Source: Leptospira wolbachii serovar Codice str. CDC (GTDB lineage: Bacteria; Spirochaetota; Leptospiria; Leptospirales; Leptospiraceae). Taken from it: DNA of 64,000 bases. How positions within the stretch are numbered: position 1 is the first letter of the stretch; each line of letters begins with the position of its first letter. The notes below the pieces were generated by a model, which did no database searches, was not told the DNA's origin, and saw only the letters and a list, made by a program, of their open reading frames with translations. The stretch covers positions 250,501 through 314,500 of the forward strand of contig NZ_AOGZ02000001.1 in the NCBI RefSeq assembly GCF_000332515.2. Direction: 5' to 3'. Of the stretch, positions 17,050 through 25,737 are shown piece after piece. The position numbers and the translations under genes are program-made.

Positions 17050-17991
17050 TTAAATTTGAATGGGATTTTCATTCAGAATGGGAAATCGGATATTAAAATT
17101 CGTCCCGTTAGTTTTAACAATTTCGATAGTCCCCCGCAATTGTTTCACTAGATTTCTAACAAGCGTTAATCCAATCCCTTTTCCATCGAATACTTCATCG
17201 TCCATTCCTAATCCATTATCTTTCACAACAAGGACAAATTGGTTTTCTAGCCTGCCTAGGCTAACTTCGATTTTCCCTTGCACACGATTCAAAAAAGCAT
17301 GACGGAAGGAATTGGAGACTAGTTCGTTAAGTATCAATCCCATAGGAATGGCCCGATCCAAATCCATTTCCAAACCTTCTTCAATTAACTCATGTAATTC
17401 GATATTGTTTTTTTCGTTCAAATAGGTTACTTTCAAATTACCTAATATAGAATTAAATATAAGATTTAAATCAACATACAATAAATTTGGGGAGCCGTAA
17501 ATAATTTTGTGAACCGAGGCAATGGCCATAATCCTATTTTGAATTAAACCAAGTGAAGTAGTTAACTTAAGATCATTCTCCGATTCGACCTGCATAGCCA
17601 AAAGACCGGATATGATTTGCAAATTATTGTTCACCCTATGATGAATTTCTGTGAGCAACTTCGATTTCAACTTTAAGTCGGACTTAATTTGCCTTTCATG
17701 TTCGATTCTTTGACTTTGTTCCTTTTTTACAGAATGAACATACAAATAGATAAGAAAAAACATAGCATAAAGGTCTTTAAAAAAGCCTTCGTAATCATCG
17801 AAATAGTCAATAGAATATCCATGTTCAAATACATTGGAAATACTCACATAACAAGGAATAATTGCCAAAATTAAAACAAAAGTCCCTTCTCCACGATAAC
17901 TAGGGCGACGGATCAAATTTTTGATTATGATAAAAATCGCAACCAAGTAGACGCATAACGAGGAAAGATTTAATAATGTTACAAAATTCAT
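17050..17991 (-). CDS. Sensor histidine kinase, HisKA_2 family
   Basis: Membrane sensor kinase of 313 residues. Residues 1 to about 90 contain about three transmembrane segments; a short coiled linker follows; the HisKA_2 dimerisation/phosphoacceptor motif EIHHRVNNNLQ is near 116; the ATPase domain has the N-box NELVSNSFRHAF and glycine box DNGLGMDDE...GIGLTLVRNL. No receiver is fused and no response regulator gene is adjacent. One base separates it from the upstream small membrane gene, whose sequence resembles this kinase's own sensor part, suggesting a joint sensing unit. Confidence 0.9.
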   Translation of the reverse strand: MNFVTLLNLSSLCVYLVAIFIIIKNLIRRPSYRGEGTFVLILAIIPCYVSISNVFEHGYSIDYFDDYEGFFKDLYAMFFLIYLYVHSVKKEQSQRIEHERQIKSDLKLKSKLLTEIHHRVNNNLQIISGLLAMQVESENDLKLTTSLGLIQNRIMAIASVHKIIYGSPNLLYVDLNLIFNSILGNLKVTYLNEKNNIELHELIEEGLEMDLDRAIPMGLILNELVSNSFRHAFLNRVQGKIEVSLGRLENQFVLVVKDNGLGMDDEVFDGKGIGLTLVRNLVKQLRGTIEIVKTNGTNFNIRFPILNENPIQI

Positions 17992-17992
17992 A

Positions 17993-18259
17993 TCAGCGAT
18001 CTGACACCAGAATTTCTTTTTTTAAACTCACCAAAAAAAGAAGTGAGGCGATAAAATAGAATGAATGTTCGAGGAGATTAAAAAAATCATGAAAAAAGAA
18101 ACCCTCAACAACAGTGAAAACATTGCTCAGCCATACGCATAAAAAACCAAAAATCAAAAAGTAAAATTTGGGAATTAACCCCGAGTTTAGTAACCGCAAA
18201 GTTATCAATAGCCCTACACTATCAAAAATAAGATTTAGTACTTCACTTATTTGATACAT
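17993..18259 (-). CDS. Stand-alone membrane sensor-like protein upstream of the kinase
   Basis: Hydrophobic protein of 88 residues with about three membrane segments. It aligns by eye with the N-terminus of the downstream kinase: both have a leading helix, then a segment with 'SNVF', acidic/aromatic residues with 'DFF/FFKDLY', a third helix, and a terminal 'S-x-KKE'. It may therefore be a duplicated sensor half, or the first half of a split larger sensor. Stop at 17993 and kinase ATG at 17991 are one base apart. The region 18260-18436 upstream is AT-rich with no feature I can support. Confidence 0.6.
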   Translation of the reverse strand: MYQISEVLNLIFDSVGLLITLRLLNSGLIPKFYFLIFGFLCVWLSNVFTVVEGFFFHDFFNLLEHSFYFIASLLFLVSLKKEILVSDR

Positions 18260-18436
18260 ATATTACCAAAACCAGAGTCATCCTGGATTTACCTAGACGA
18301 TAAACTATAACAGGATTTTGGTTATGGTAAAGTGATAATTTGAAAAAAAATACATAAATTCGCGAAATGAAAAAGAAATCATTTATCGCTAAAAAATTGA
18401 TTGATAGGACCCCAACTAATTTCATACAAAAATGGA

Positions 18437-18723
18437 ATGTCTAATTTTCCCTTCCTAACATTTTCTGCCAAAATCGAGATCATAGGGATTAATCCTTTTG
18501 TATTTTTACCAAAACATATTTTGATATCTTTGAACTTAAGACAGCATTGGAGAAAAACAAAAAAGCAAAAGCTAAGTTTGAAACCTTAAGTCCTTCTCTT
18601 CAAAATGAAATCATGAGATATATCGTTCAACTAAAATCGGAAGAAAGTAAAAAAGAAAACGTGGTTCGAGTGATTCAATATTTATTAGGAAAATCAAAAT
18701 TCCTCGGCAGAGAAATCGTATAA
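18437..18723 (+). pseudogene. Broken YdeI/OmdA-like gene (DUF1905 start, OmdA end)
   Basis: Two pieces in different frames. The first frame (ATG 18437) gives the start of a DUF1905-type domain (FSAKIEIIGINPFVFLPKHI). From about 18517 another frame gives an OmdA-like C-terminus (ALEKNKKAKAKFETLSPS, then EIMRYIVQLKSEESKKENV) ending at TAA 18721-18723. From memory of the family, the middle part of roughly 60-70 residues is missing and the frames do not match, so this looks like an internal deletion that killed the gene. Recognition is by motif only. Confidence 0.6.
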
Positions 18724-18753
18724 ATTTTTGATCTTAATCTTCCGAAACTACAT

Positions 18754-19740
18754 TTAATCTAAATCTTTCGATTTCATTTTTGCCAGTCGCAAAACGTCTG
18801 CTAAAAATTTTCTATGACTAATGATCGACTCTTGCTTCGATTCGCGAGCCGGATTAAAGATACCACGTTTACGAAATACTTTCCAAGGATCCAATTGAAT
18901 GTCGGACCAAGTCCCAATTTCTAATGTTAACGGGAGAAATCTTGAACCATTCGGATTCGATTGGGCCTTTGCTTTTTGGTATTCATTATACAACCTGTCC
19001 CAAAGATCACCATGGGTTGTGTATGTTTCACTTTGTGGACCGAACCGATAAAGAATATGATTGAATTTTGTTGTTAGATGGTTAGCTATTTTCTGAAACA
19101 GTGATTCATCTGCGCACTGCTCATGAGTACCCGCATAAGGCCACCAAACATGGTCTACGGCACCAAAACCTGAATGAACATCAATAACCGGAATCATAAA
19201 GTTTTCAGCAGGTAACAGATATTCGGTGTAAAAGCGATCCAAAACTTTGGATTCTGCCTGTAAAACATTCCCTCTGTAATAAGGAAATACATTTGAAATC
19301 TTATGTCCGCCGAAAAAGAAAGGGGCCTTCACTGCTTCCACTCCAGAGTTTCTCATCAAGTCGACTCCGCCTGGATTCGACCTACGTTTCATTGCTACCC
19401 CACCAGGATTTAAGATCGGAATACAGACAATTCCAAGTTCCCCATCTTTAATTTCTCGATATAATTCGGATGTTTTGCGTGAAAAAAGATCATCTAAAAA
19501 ATCCAATAGAACTCGGATCCCAATGGTTTCAAGGCCATGAACACCAGCAACAACACCGGCGACATTCCGTTTAATTGCTTTCTCCTTTCCAATTTCTAAA
19601 ACATAAATAGGGAATCGAAATCCTTCTTCCGTTTTTGTGGAAAATCCAAATTGTTTGAATCGAACTAATTTACCACCTAACTTAACAATTTTTAAAATTC
19701 TGTTTTCATATCGATTAAGACGTTTCATTCCTCTAAGCAT
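18754..19740 (-). CDS. M14-family zinc carboxypeptidase-like protein
   Basis: Metallopeptidase fold of 328 residues. Zinc ligands fit the M14 pattern: H and E in GVHGLETIG, then H in DVHSGFGAVDH; the catalytic Glu fits LTLEIGTW near the C-terminus. NPGG and RRSNPGGVDLMRN resemble the substrate-binding Asn-Arg region. No signal peptide, so probably cytoplasmic (murein peptide or amino acid amidase-type roles are possible). Start ATG 19740 is chosen; ATG 19728 is possible. Convergent with the broken OmdA gene. The 233 bases upstream of it are AT-rich and empty. Confidence 0.8.
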   Translation of the reverse strand: MLRGMKRLNRYENRILKIVKLGGKLVRFKQFGFSTKTEEGFRFPIYVLEIGKEKAIKRNVAGVVAGVHGLETIGIRVLLDFLDDLFSRKTSELYREIKDGELGIVCIPILNPGGVAMKRRSNPGGVDLMRNSGVEAVKAPFFFGGHKISNVFPYYRGNVLQAESKVLDRFYTEYLLPAENFMIPVIDVHSGFGAVDHVWWPYAGTHEQCADESLFQKIANHLTTKFNHILYRFGPQSETYTTHGDLWDRLYNEYQKAKAQSNPNGSRFLPLTLEIGTWSDIQLDPWKVFRKRGIFNPARESKQESIISHRKFLADVLRLAKMKSKDLD

Positions 19741-19973
19741 CAATTGTTAACCTAAGAACCCTCGTTATATCATCAAAAAATCACGGAACCAAATATGGTA
19801 AAGAAGCGACAGAACTCATGATCTCAAATTTAATCTTTTTAGAGAAATTATATTTAATAAATTTATATTACAATTTGATTACGAAAAATAGGATTATAAA
19901 AAAGCAAAAGTAAACGGATACAGAAGGTTTCGATAAAGATCGAAAATATATTCAAATTTTATTTACGAAAGGA

Positions 19974-20951
19974 ATGAAATACTTTCAAGTTTACCCAATG
20001 AGTCAACCTGCACCCAAAAAAAAATCAAAAAATTACAAAGAAGAATCTATCACAACCAATGGCATTAATATCCGAGTAGGTCTATGGCCCGGAAATAAAC
20101 AAACAATCGTTTGCTTGCATGGATTGTCAGGAAATTTATACTCAATGAAACCTTTAGCAGTACGATTGAACCGTTTAGGGTATAGAGTTTTGTCGTATGA
20201 TTTACGTGGGCGAGGTAAATCGGACAAACCAAAGTCTGGTTATGGATTCCAAAATCATATCAAGGATCTAAGAGGTATCATTTCTCATTACAAAATCAAA
20301 AATCCGATTTTTTTTGCACATTCCTTCGGTTGTATGATTGCGCTTCGTTATGCGATATCCTATCCTGAAGTTGTCAAGGCTATGATCCTTATGGATGGAG
20401 GAGGTCTACTTTCTCTTTCCAAAAGACTTCAAATTCTAAAGGTCCTCCAACAATCCTTCGAGAGATTGGATGTCACCTATCCAACGATTTCGGATTATTT
20501 GAAACTAGTAAAAAACTCACCCCTAGTGCCTCATTGGACAGAAGATATCGAAGACTATTTCCGACTCGAACTAGAAAAAACTAAGGACGGATATATTTGC
20601 CATATGCCAAAGTTCGTTATGGAAGAGGAATTAAAAGAAATGGGAGGTTCTATGAATCTTTTGATGGTATTCAAATACCTGATTGAGAACCCCAAAAGAG
20701 TGATTTCGAAGATTAAAGAAAACAAAAATCTAGACTTTGAAAAAATACAAACACCGACTCTCATACTTCGTGCCACTGAAATGAATTTATTCCCTAATGA
20801 TGACTTACTCCCTAAACCATCGTTTGAATCCATGTTAGCAAAAATACAATTCTCAAGCGGAAAGGAAATCAAAACAAACCACTACGGAATTCTTTTTGAC
20901 AAACTAAAGGAAAGAGACACTGCTATCGAAAATTTTTTACACAGATTGTAA
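19974..20951 (+). CDS. Alpha/beta hydrolase
   Basis: Alpha/beta-hydrolase fold of 325 residues: oxyanion motif LHGLSGN, strand/helix DLRGRGKSDKP, nucleophile elbow AHSFGC (Ser near 117), and a likely catalytic His in KTNHYGI near the end. A long helical cap lies between. Possible roles are lipase/esterase or carbon-carbon hydrolase. ATG 19974 has AAAGGA directly against it, which is too close, so ATG 19998 may be the true start. Isolated gene. Confidence 0.8.
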   Translation: MKYFQVYPMSQPAPKKKSKNYKEESITTNGINIRVGLWPGNKQTIVCLHGLSGNLYSMKPLAVRLNRLGYRVLSYDLRGRGKSDKPKSGYGFQNHIKDLRGIISHYKIKNPIFFAHSFGCMIALRYAISYPEVVKAMILMDGGGLLSLSKRLQILKVLQQSFERLDVTYPTISDYLKLVKNSPLVPHWTEDIEDYFRLELEKTKDGYICHMPKFVMEEELKEMGGSMNLLMVFKYLIENPKRVISKIKENKNLDFEKIQTPTLILRATEMNLFPNDDLLPKPSFESMLAKIQFSSGKEIKTNHYGILFDKLKERDTAIENFLHRL

Positions 20952-20999
20952 ATAAAACAGGGAATATCTCTAAAACAAAATTCCCTGCCTAGTGAATGG

Positions 21000-21278
21000 C
21001 TATGGATGCCCTTTACCCTTACACTTTCCACCCTTTACGGTAGAATCCCAATAACAATCAGGATTTTTCAAACACTTGTTACTGTCTGGTTTTTTGGTAC
21101 AAAATTTATGTACTTTATCTTCCACCTTATCAGGATTTAACGCTGGTTCATTTTCGGCACTTTCTACTTTGCCTTGCATTTGGCAGGAGAGATCATTTTC
21201 CTCACATTCTTCCGCAAATACCGGAGAAACGGAAATCATAAAGACCACGAGTAATTTTAAAATTAAAAATCGATTCAT
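21000..21278 (-). CDS. Small secreted Cys-rich protein
   Basis: 92 residues with a clear signal peptide (hydrophobic stretch ending PVFAEE), then an acidic mature part with six cysteines in the patterns C-x6-C, and C...C...C-x4-C...C near the end, and a basic Gly-Lys tail. Probably periplasmic with disulfides. Function unknown. Confidence 0.65.
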   Translation of the reverse strand: MNRFLILKLLVVFMISVSPVFAEECEENDLSCQMQGKVESAENEPALNPDKVEDKVHKFCTKKPDSNKCLKNPDCYWDSTVKGGKCKGKGHP

Positions 21279-21435
21279 ATCTGCTCCTCAAACTTTGTCA
21301 ATTCCGTAAAGAGCACAAGTATAACAAAGGATAGAATCGACAGGCAATAATTTTTTTACTAATTTTCCAAAACCCATACAACATAGAACGACTAGATTTC
21401 GCCGATAAACTGGCCAAAGCAATTGCATTGACTGC

Positions 21436-21471
21436 TTCCGTACAATTCCTAACTTATGGTTAGATACGGAA
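21436..21471. other. Two-tier inverted repeat before tag
   Basis: Outer arms TTCCGT (21436-21441) and ACGGAA (21466-21471) enclose inner arms CTAAC and GTTAG. It lies 25 bases before the glycosylase start, in its likely promoter/leader. It could be an operator or leader hairpin. Confidence 0.35.
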
Positions 21472-21495
21472 TTGAATTAAAAACTTGTTTACCAA

Positions 21496-22098
21496 ATGGA
21501 CTCCAAAGATATGAAAACTCACCCAGAATGGGAACGGTGTTCCTGGTGTTTGAAATTTGACCAATACATCCAATACCACGATGAAGAATGGGGTGTTCCC
21601 GTACACGATGACAAAACCCATTTTGAATTTTTGATCCTAGAAGGTGCACAAGCAGGACTCAGTTGGGCGACTATCTTAAAGAAACGGGAAGGTTATAGAA
21701 AACTATTTGCAGACTTTGAACCAACCAAGGTTGCAAAGTTCACCGACAAAAAATTAGAAACTATTCTTCTTGACCCATCGATTGTAAGAAATCGATTGAA
21801 GGTATTTGCAGCAGTCAACAATGCAAAACGTTTTTTAGAAATTCAAAAAGAATTTGGATCTTTTGATTTTTACATTTGGAGTTTTGTTGGTCACAAACCC
21901 ATCCAAAACAAACGAAAAAGTTTATCGGATGTTCCCGCAACCACAAAAGAATCCGATGCACTCAGTAAGGATTTAATCAAACGAGGCTTTAAGTTCGTGG
22001 GAAGCACGGTTATCTATGCCCACATGCAAGCCTGTGGGCTTGTCAATGACCATGTCGAAAGTTGTTTTCGTTACAAAGAGTTAAGTTTTACCTCTTAA
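21496..22098 (+). CDS. tag: DNA-3-methyladenine glycosylase I
   Basis: Base excision repair enzyme that removes 3-methyladenine; 200 residues, usual family length. N-terminal zinc ligand region CSWCLKFDQYIQYHDEEWG, then FEFLILEGAQAGLSW (base pocket), and the C-terminal ligands H and C in AHMQACGLVNDHVESC. Start ATG 21496; ATG 21511 also fits. Its last 11 bases overlap the convergent tetR gene. Confidence 0.92.
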   Translation: MDSKDMKTHPEWERCSWCLKFDQYIQYHDEEWGVPVHDDKTHFEFLILEGAQAGLSWATILKKREGYRKLFADFEPTKVAKFTDKKLETILLDPSIVRNRLKVFAAVNNAKRFLEIQKEFGSFDFYIWSFVGHKPIQNKRKSLSDVPATTKESDALSKDLIKRGFKFVGSTVIYAHMQACGLVNDHVESCFRYKELSFTS

Positions 22099-22678
22099 GC
22101 ACTCCATAAAAAATTACATTCACAACTTCCAATTGAAACTCATGGATATTCAATGGAACTGTGATCGAATTTTTGTTACTGAGAATCATTTCAATGGAAG
22201 CAAGAAAAAGATGTACGGCAACTTCGGGCATAAATCCATCCCGAAGTTCTCCTTTCATTTTTGCCATGTTGAATATTTTTCCAATGGATTCAGGAATTTC
22301 TTTTTCCCTTCGTTTTTTGAATCGCTCCACTTGCAACGGAAACATTTCTGAAATTTCTCTAATAAACAAATCGTTCATCACATAAGGCGATTCTTCCACG
22401 AGAGAACGATGCATTTTCGAAAATTTCTGCACCGCCGTTAGAGTTTCATCATTTGCTATTTCCTGAATCACCTTTTGGATCTCATTCTGTTTATAATCCA
22501 TATAAAACTCCATAAGGTCTTGTTTATTGGAGTAATATTTATACAAAGTTTTACGACTGATCTTCAGAGAACTCGCAATCTCTTCCATTTTTGTCTTGGA
22601 ATATCCATACTTCAAGAATAGTTCTTCTGCTTTTTCTAATATTCTAATCTGCACCGGATCCAAATTCAAAACCCTCAC
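22088..22678 (-). CDS. TetR-family regulator of the RND efflux operon
   Basis: DNA-binding repressor of 196 residues. The N-terminal helix-turn-helix spans about residues 10-55 (AEELFLKYGYSKTKMEEIA, then ISRKTLYKYYSNKQDLMEF). The C-terminal ligand domain is unclassified. It is the last gene of the operon; its ATG overlaps the pump's stop codon by four bases. It probably controls the operon through the palindrome at 27328-27348. Confidence 0.9.
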   Translation of the reverse strand: MRVLNLDPVQIRILEKAEELFLKYGYSKTKMEEIASSLKISRKTLYKYYSNKQDLMEFYMDYKQNEIQKVIQEIANDETLTAVQKFSKMHRSLVEESPYVMNDLFIREISEMFPLQVERFKKRREKEIPESIGKIFNMAKMKGELRDGFMPEVAVHLFLASIEMILSNKNSITVPLNIHEFQLEVVNVIFYGVLKR

Positions 22679-25600
22679 TTTTTCTTTTTACTCATGGAAT
22701 CAATCAACTTTGTTATATACTGGTAGACCGCAGGGATCACGTAGAGAGTAAGAATGGTGGAAGAAATCAAACCTCCAATTACAGTCACTCCCATACTGGT
22801 TCTCTGTTTGGACGCTTCGTTCAGTCCAACGGCCACAGGCATCATACCTGCAATGAGTGCAATCGATGTCATAAGGATCGGTCGTAACCTCGCCCTACCC
22901 GCTTCGATAAGCGCCGTACGAGTATCCACTCCAGTATTTTGTAAGTCTTTGGCAAAATCAATGAGAAGAATCGAATTTTTCGTAGCTAATCCAAAAAGTA
23001 AAATCATTCCAATATTAGCAAATATATCCATTGATTTTCCAGTCACATACAATCCAATAAATGCTCCTGTCATTGCTAAAGGAATCACCACCAAAATAGA
23101 AATCGGAATGATAAAACTCTCATACAAAGAAGCAAGCACCAGATAAATAAACACAACTCCGAGACCAAGCGCAATGGCCATGTTCTTTCCTGTGGATTCC
23201 AAATTTTCTGTTTGCCCACTATACGAAACCTTAATTCCTTCCGGAAGAGGTAGATCCTCTTTCAATATCCTTTGTAACTCGGACATTGTGTATCCGGACC
23301 CGCGCCCATTGGGGTTAGTATCTGCTGAGATTTCAACAGAACGACTTCTGTTTTGTCTTTGGATGGTAGCAGGGCCAGTTGTGGAAACACCTGAGCTCAC
23401 AAAAGAAAGGGGAACCAGATAACCGTTGATATTTGGTACAGAAACCTGACGAAAATTCTTTTCAATATTCCTTTGATCTTCTAACATACGAACACGAATG
23501 TCATACTCTAAGTTTTTTTCTCTAAACACTGCAGATGTATCACCCTCAACAATCGTTCTAAGTTCTTTTCCTAAAGCTTGAGGGTTCACACCCATCTTCA
23601 CAATTTGTTCTCCCTTAGGCACAATTTTGAATTCAGGGGCTCCATCTCGAAGACTAATGTCTGGATCTGTTAGATCAGGGATTTTTTTAACTTTCTCAAA
23701 GACAAGTTTACTATACGATTCAATTTCCTCTGGATTATTTCCGGTTATAACGAAAGAAAAAGACCTTTGACCACCGCCTATGGCATCGTAGTTCTTCACT
23801 ATCGGTTTTGCATAAGCATAAGGGGATAATTCTTTTCTGATATATTCTTTAAACTGCGGAGTATTCATTTCCCTTTTTTTGGAAGAAACCAATTCCACGT
23901 ATATATCAATTTTATTTTGTTTTACATACCCCGCAGTCAAACCGACTTCCTTTTTGGATCTTAAAAGAGCATTCACATCCTCATTTAATTCCTTTGTAGC
24001 TTCTACACTAGAACCAGGTGGCAATTCAAAAGTAACCGTAAATTGCCCTAAATCTTGCGTTGGGATAAACTCCGACTTTAATGTTTTGGATAAAAATATA
24101 CTGCTTACAAAAATAAGTAGAGCTATCGACAAAACAAATAACGGATGTTTGGTTGATATTCCCAAAGTTTTTACATAACCATTGGTTAATTTTTCTTGGA
24201 ACCGATCAAACGCACGGAGTGGTATTGACAAATACCTTTCTATTTTACCCGGTTCCTTAGGGTTATGTTCCCCGCCAAAGTAGGCTGACATCATTGGTGC
24301 AATAGTTAAGGCATCATATAAAGAAATGAGTAACGCAAAACATACGGTGAGGCCGAAGGGACGCAAAATTTGCCCAATCACTCCATCAATAAAAGCAATT
24401 GGTCCAAACACAGCAAGAATCGCAAATGTAGTCGCAAGTACAGCAAGAGTAACTTCTTTCGTTCCATCAAGTGCGGCCTGTTTACTATCCTTACCCATTT
24501 CTTTGTGTCTGTGAATATTTTCCCTCACGACTATCGCATCATCAATGAGAAGTCCCACTGCAAGAGAAAGTGCAAGTAAAGTCATTTGGTTGATCGTAAA
24601 TCCAGCAAAACTCATCAGGATAAAAGATCCAAGCAGCGAAGTAGGCAAAGCAAGTCCTGTAATCAGAGTGGAACGAACACTACCTAAGAAAAATAAAACT
24701 ACGATAATTGTCAGGGCAATTCCAATGTAAATGGATTCTTCTACGTCCCAAACATTGTCTTTTACTACTTTAGAAGAATCATTATAAAAATCAAATTTGA
24801 CTTCCGGAAATTCTTTCTGAAGATCAATAATTTTCTTTTTTACTGCTTCTGCCACCTGCACCGAGTTAGCACCTGACTGTTTGTAAACGAGTAAAAACAG
24901 GGCTGGTTTCCCATTCCAAAAGGCAAGAGAAGTGACATCTTCCGAACCAACAACAACTCGACCTACATCCGATAACTGAATAGGAATCTCGTTATTTAAA
25001 AAACTAATTGGAACATTTCGAATTTCATCAAAACTTCGGTATTCATTGATAGTTCGAAAGGATAAATCAGAATCTTCCCCCCGAACCTTTCCCGCAGGAA
25101 TATTGGCACCACCGGCAGCAATTCTTTGCGATACTTGGGTAGCCGATAAATTCCTAGATTTCAATTTGTTTCGATCAAGCTCCACCCAAATCTCTTTTTT
25201 GCGCCCTCCGACAATGTCCACAGAACCTACATTCGAAACAGAGATTAACCTTTGTTTGATTGTCTCTGAAGCAAAATCATAAAACTCATTTTCTCCCAAT
25301 TTAGATTGGAGTGAAATACTTAAAATTGGTTGGTCTGCAGGATCCAATCTTTTGATTACAGGTTCCTCTAACTCTGCCGGTAACTTTTTTTTGGCAAAGG
25401 CAACTTTATCCCGAATTTGTTGTTCCGCATAACTAATCACGGTTTCTGAAGAAAACTCAGCTACAATCACAACAGATCCCTCATTACAAATGGATCTAAG
25501 TTTTTTTAATCCAGAAATAGTCGAGAGTTCATCTTCAATTGGTTTGGCGACTAGTGTTTCAATTTCATTCGGTGCCGCACCAGGATAAGTTACGTTGATC

Positions 25601-25737
25601 GATATGGTGGGAATACTCATATCAGGGAAGTTCTCAACCCCAAGTTTGCCAAAACTTACAATTCCAACAACAACGATCAGAATGACAGTACAGGCGATAA
25701 AAACAGGACGTTGAATGGATAGTTTAGCTAAGTTCAT
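22675..25737 (-). CDS. RND efflux pump, HAE1-type inner-membrane transporter
   Basis: Proton-driven exporter of 1020 residues, full length for the family, with a first helix at the N-terminus, large periplasmic loops, a central membrane block, and a C-terminal helix bundle. Proton-relay acidic pair in GLLIDDAIVVREN near 395; typical porter start FGKLGVENFPDMSIPTI. Closest in style to AcrB/MdtB-type drug or solvent exporters. Encoded after an outer-membrane factor (stop/start overlap) and before tetR. No periplasmic adaptor gene is present in the operon, which is unusual. Confidence 0.93.
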   Translation of the reverse strand: MNLAKLSIQRPVFIACTVILIVVVGIVSFGKLGVENFPDMSIPTISINVTYPGAAPNEIETLVAKPIEDELSTISGLKKLRSICNEGSVVIVAEFSSETVISYAEQQIRDKVAFAKKKLPAELEEPVIKRLDPADQPILSISLQSKLGENEFYDFASETIKQRLISVSNVGSVDIVGGRKKEIWVELDRNKLKSRNLSATQVSQRIAAGGANIPAGKVRGEDSDLSFRTINEYRSFDEIRNVPISFLNNEIPIQLSDVGRVVVGSEDVTSLAFWNGKPALFLLVYKQSGANSVQVAEAVKKKIIDLQKEFPEVKFDFYNDSSKVVKDNVWDVEESIYIGIALTIIVVLFFLGSVRSTLITGLALPTSLLGSFILMSFAGFTINQMTLLALSLAVGLLIDDAIVVRENIHRHKEMGKDSKQAALDGTKEVTLAVLATTFAILAVFGPIAFIDGVIGQILRPFGLTVCFALLISLYDALTIAPMMSAYFGGEHNPKEPGKIERYLSIPLRAFDRFQEKLTNGYVKTLGISTKHPLFVLSIALLIFVSSIFLSKTLKSEFIPTQDLGQFTVTFELPPGSSVEATKELNEDVNALLRSKKEVGLTAGYVKQNKIDIYVELVSSKKREMNTPQFKEYIRKELSPYAYAKPIVKNYDAIGGGQRSFSFVITGNNPEEIESYSKLVFEKVKKIPDLTDPDISLRDGAPEFKIVPKGEQIVKMGVNPQALGKELRTIVEGDTSAVFREKNLEYDIRVRMLEDQRNIEKNFRQVSVPNINGYLVPLSFVSSGVSTTGPATIQRQNRSRSVEISADTNPNGRGSGYTMSELQRILKEDLPLPEGIKVSYSGQTENLESTGKNMAIALGLGVVFIYLVLASLYESFIIPISILVVIPLAMTGAFIGLYVTGKSMDIFANIGMILLFGLATKNSILLIDFAKDLQNTGVDTRTALIEAGRARLRPILMTSIALIAGMMPVAVGLNEASKQRTSMGVTVIGGLISSTILTLYVIPAVYQYITKLIDSMSKKKK

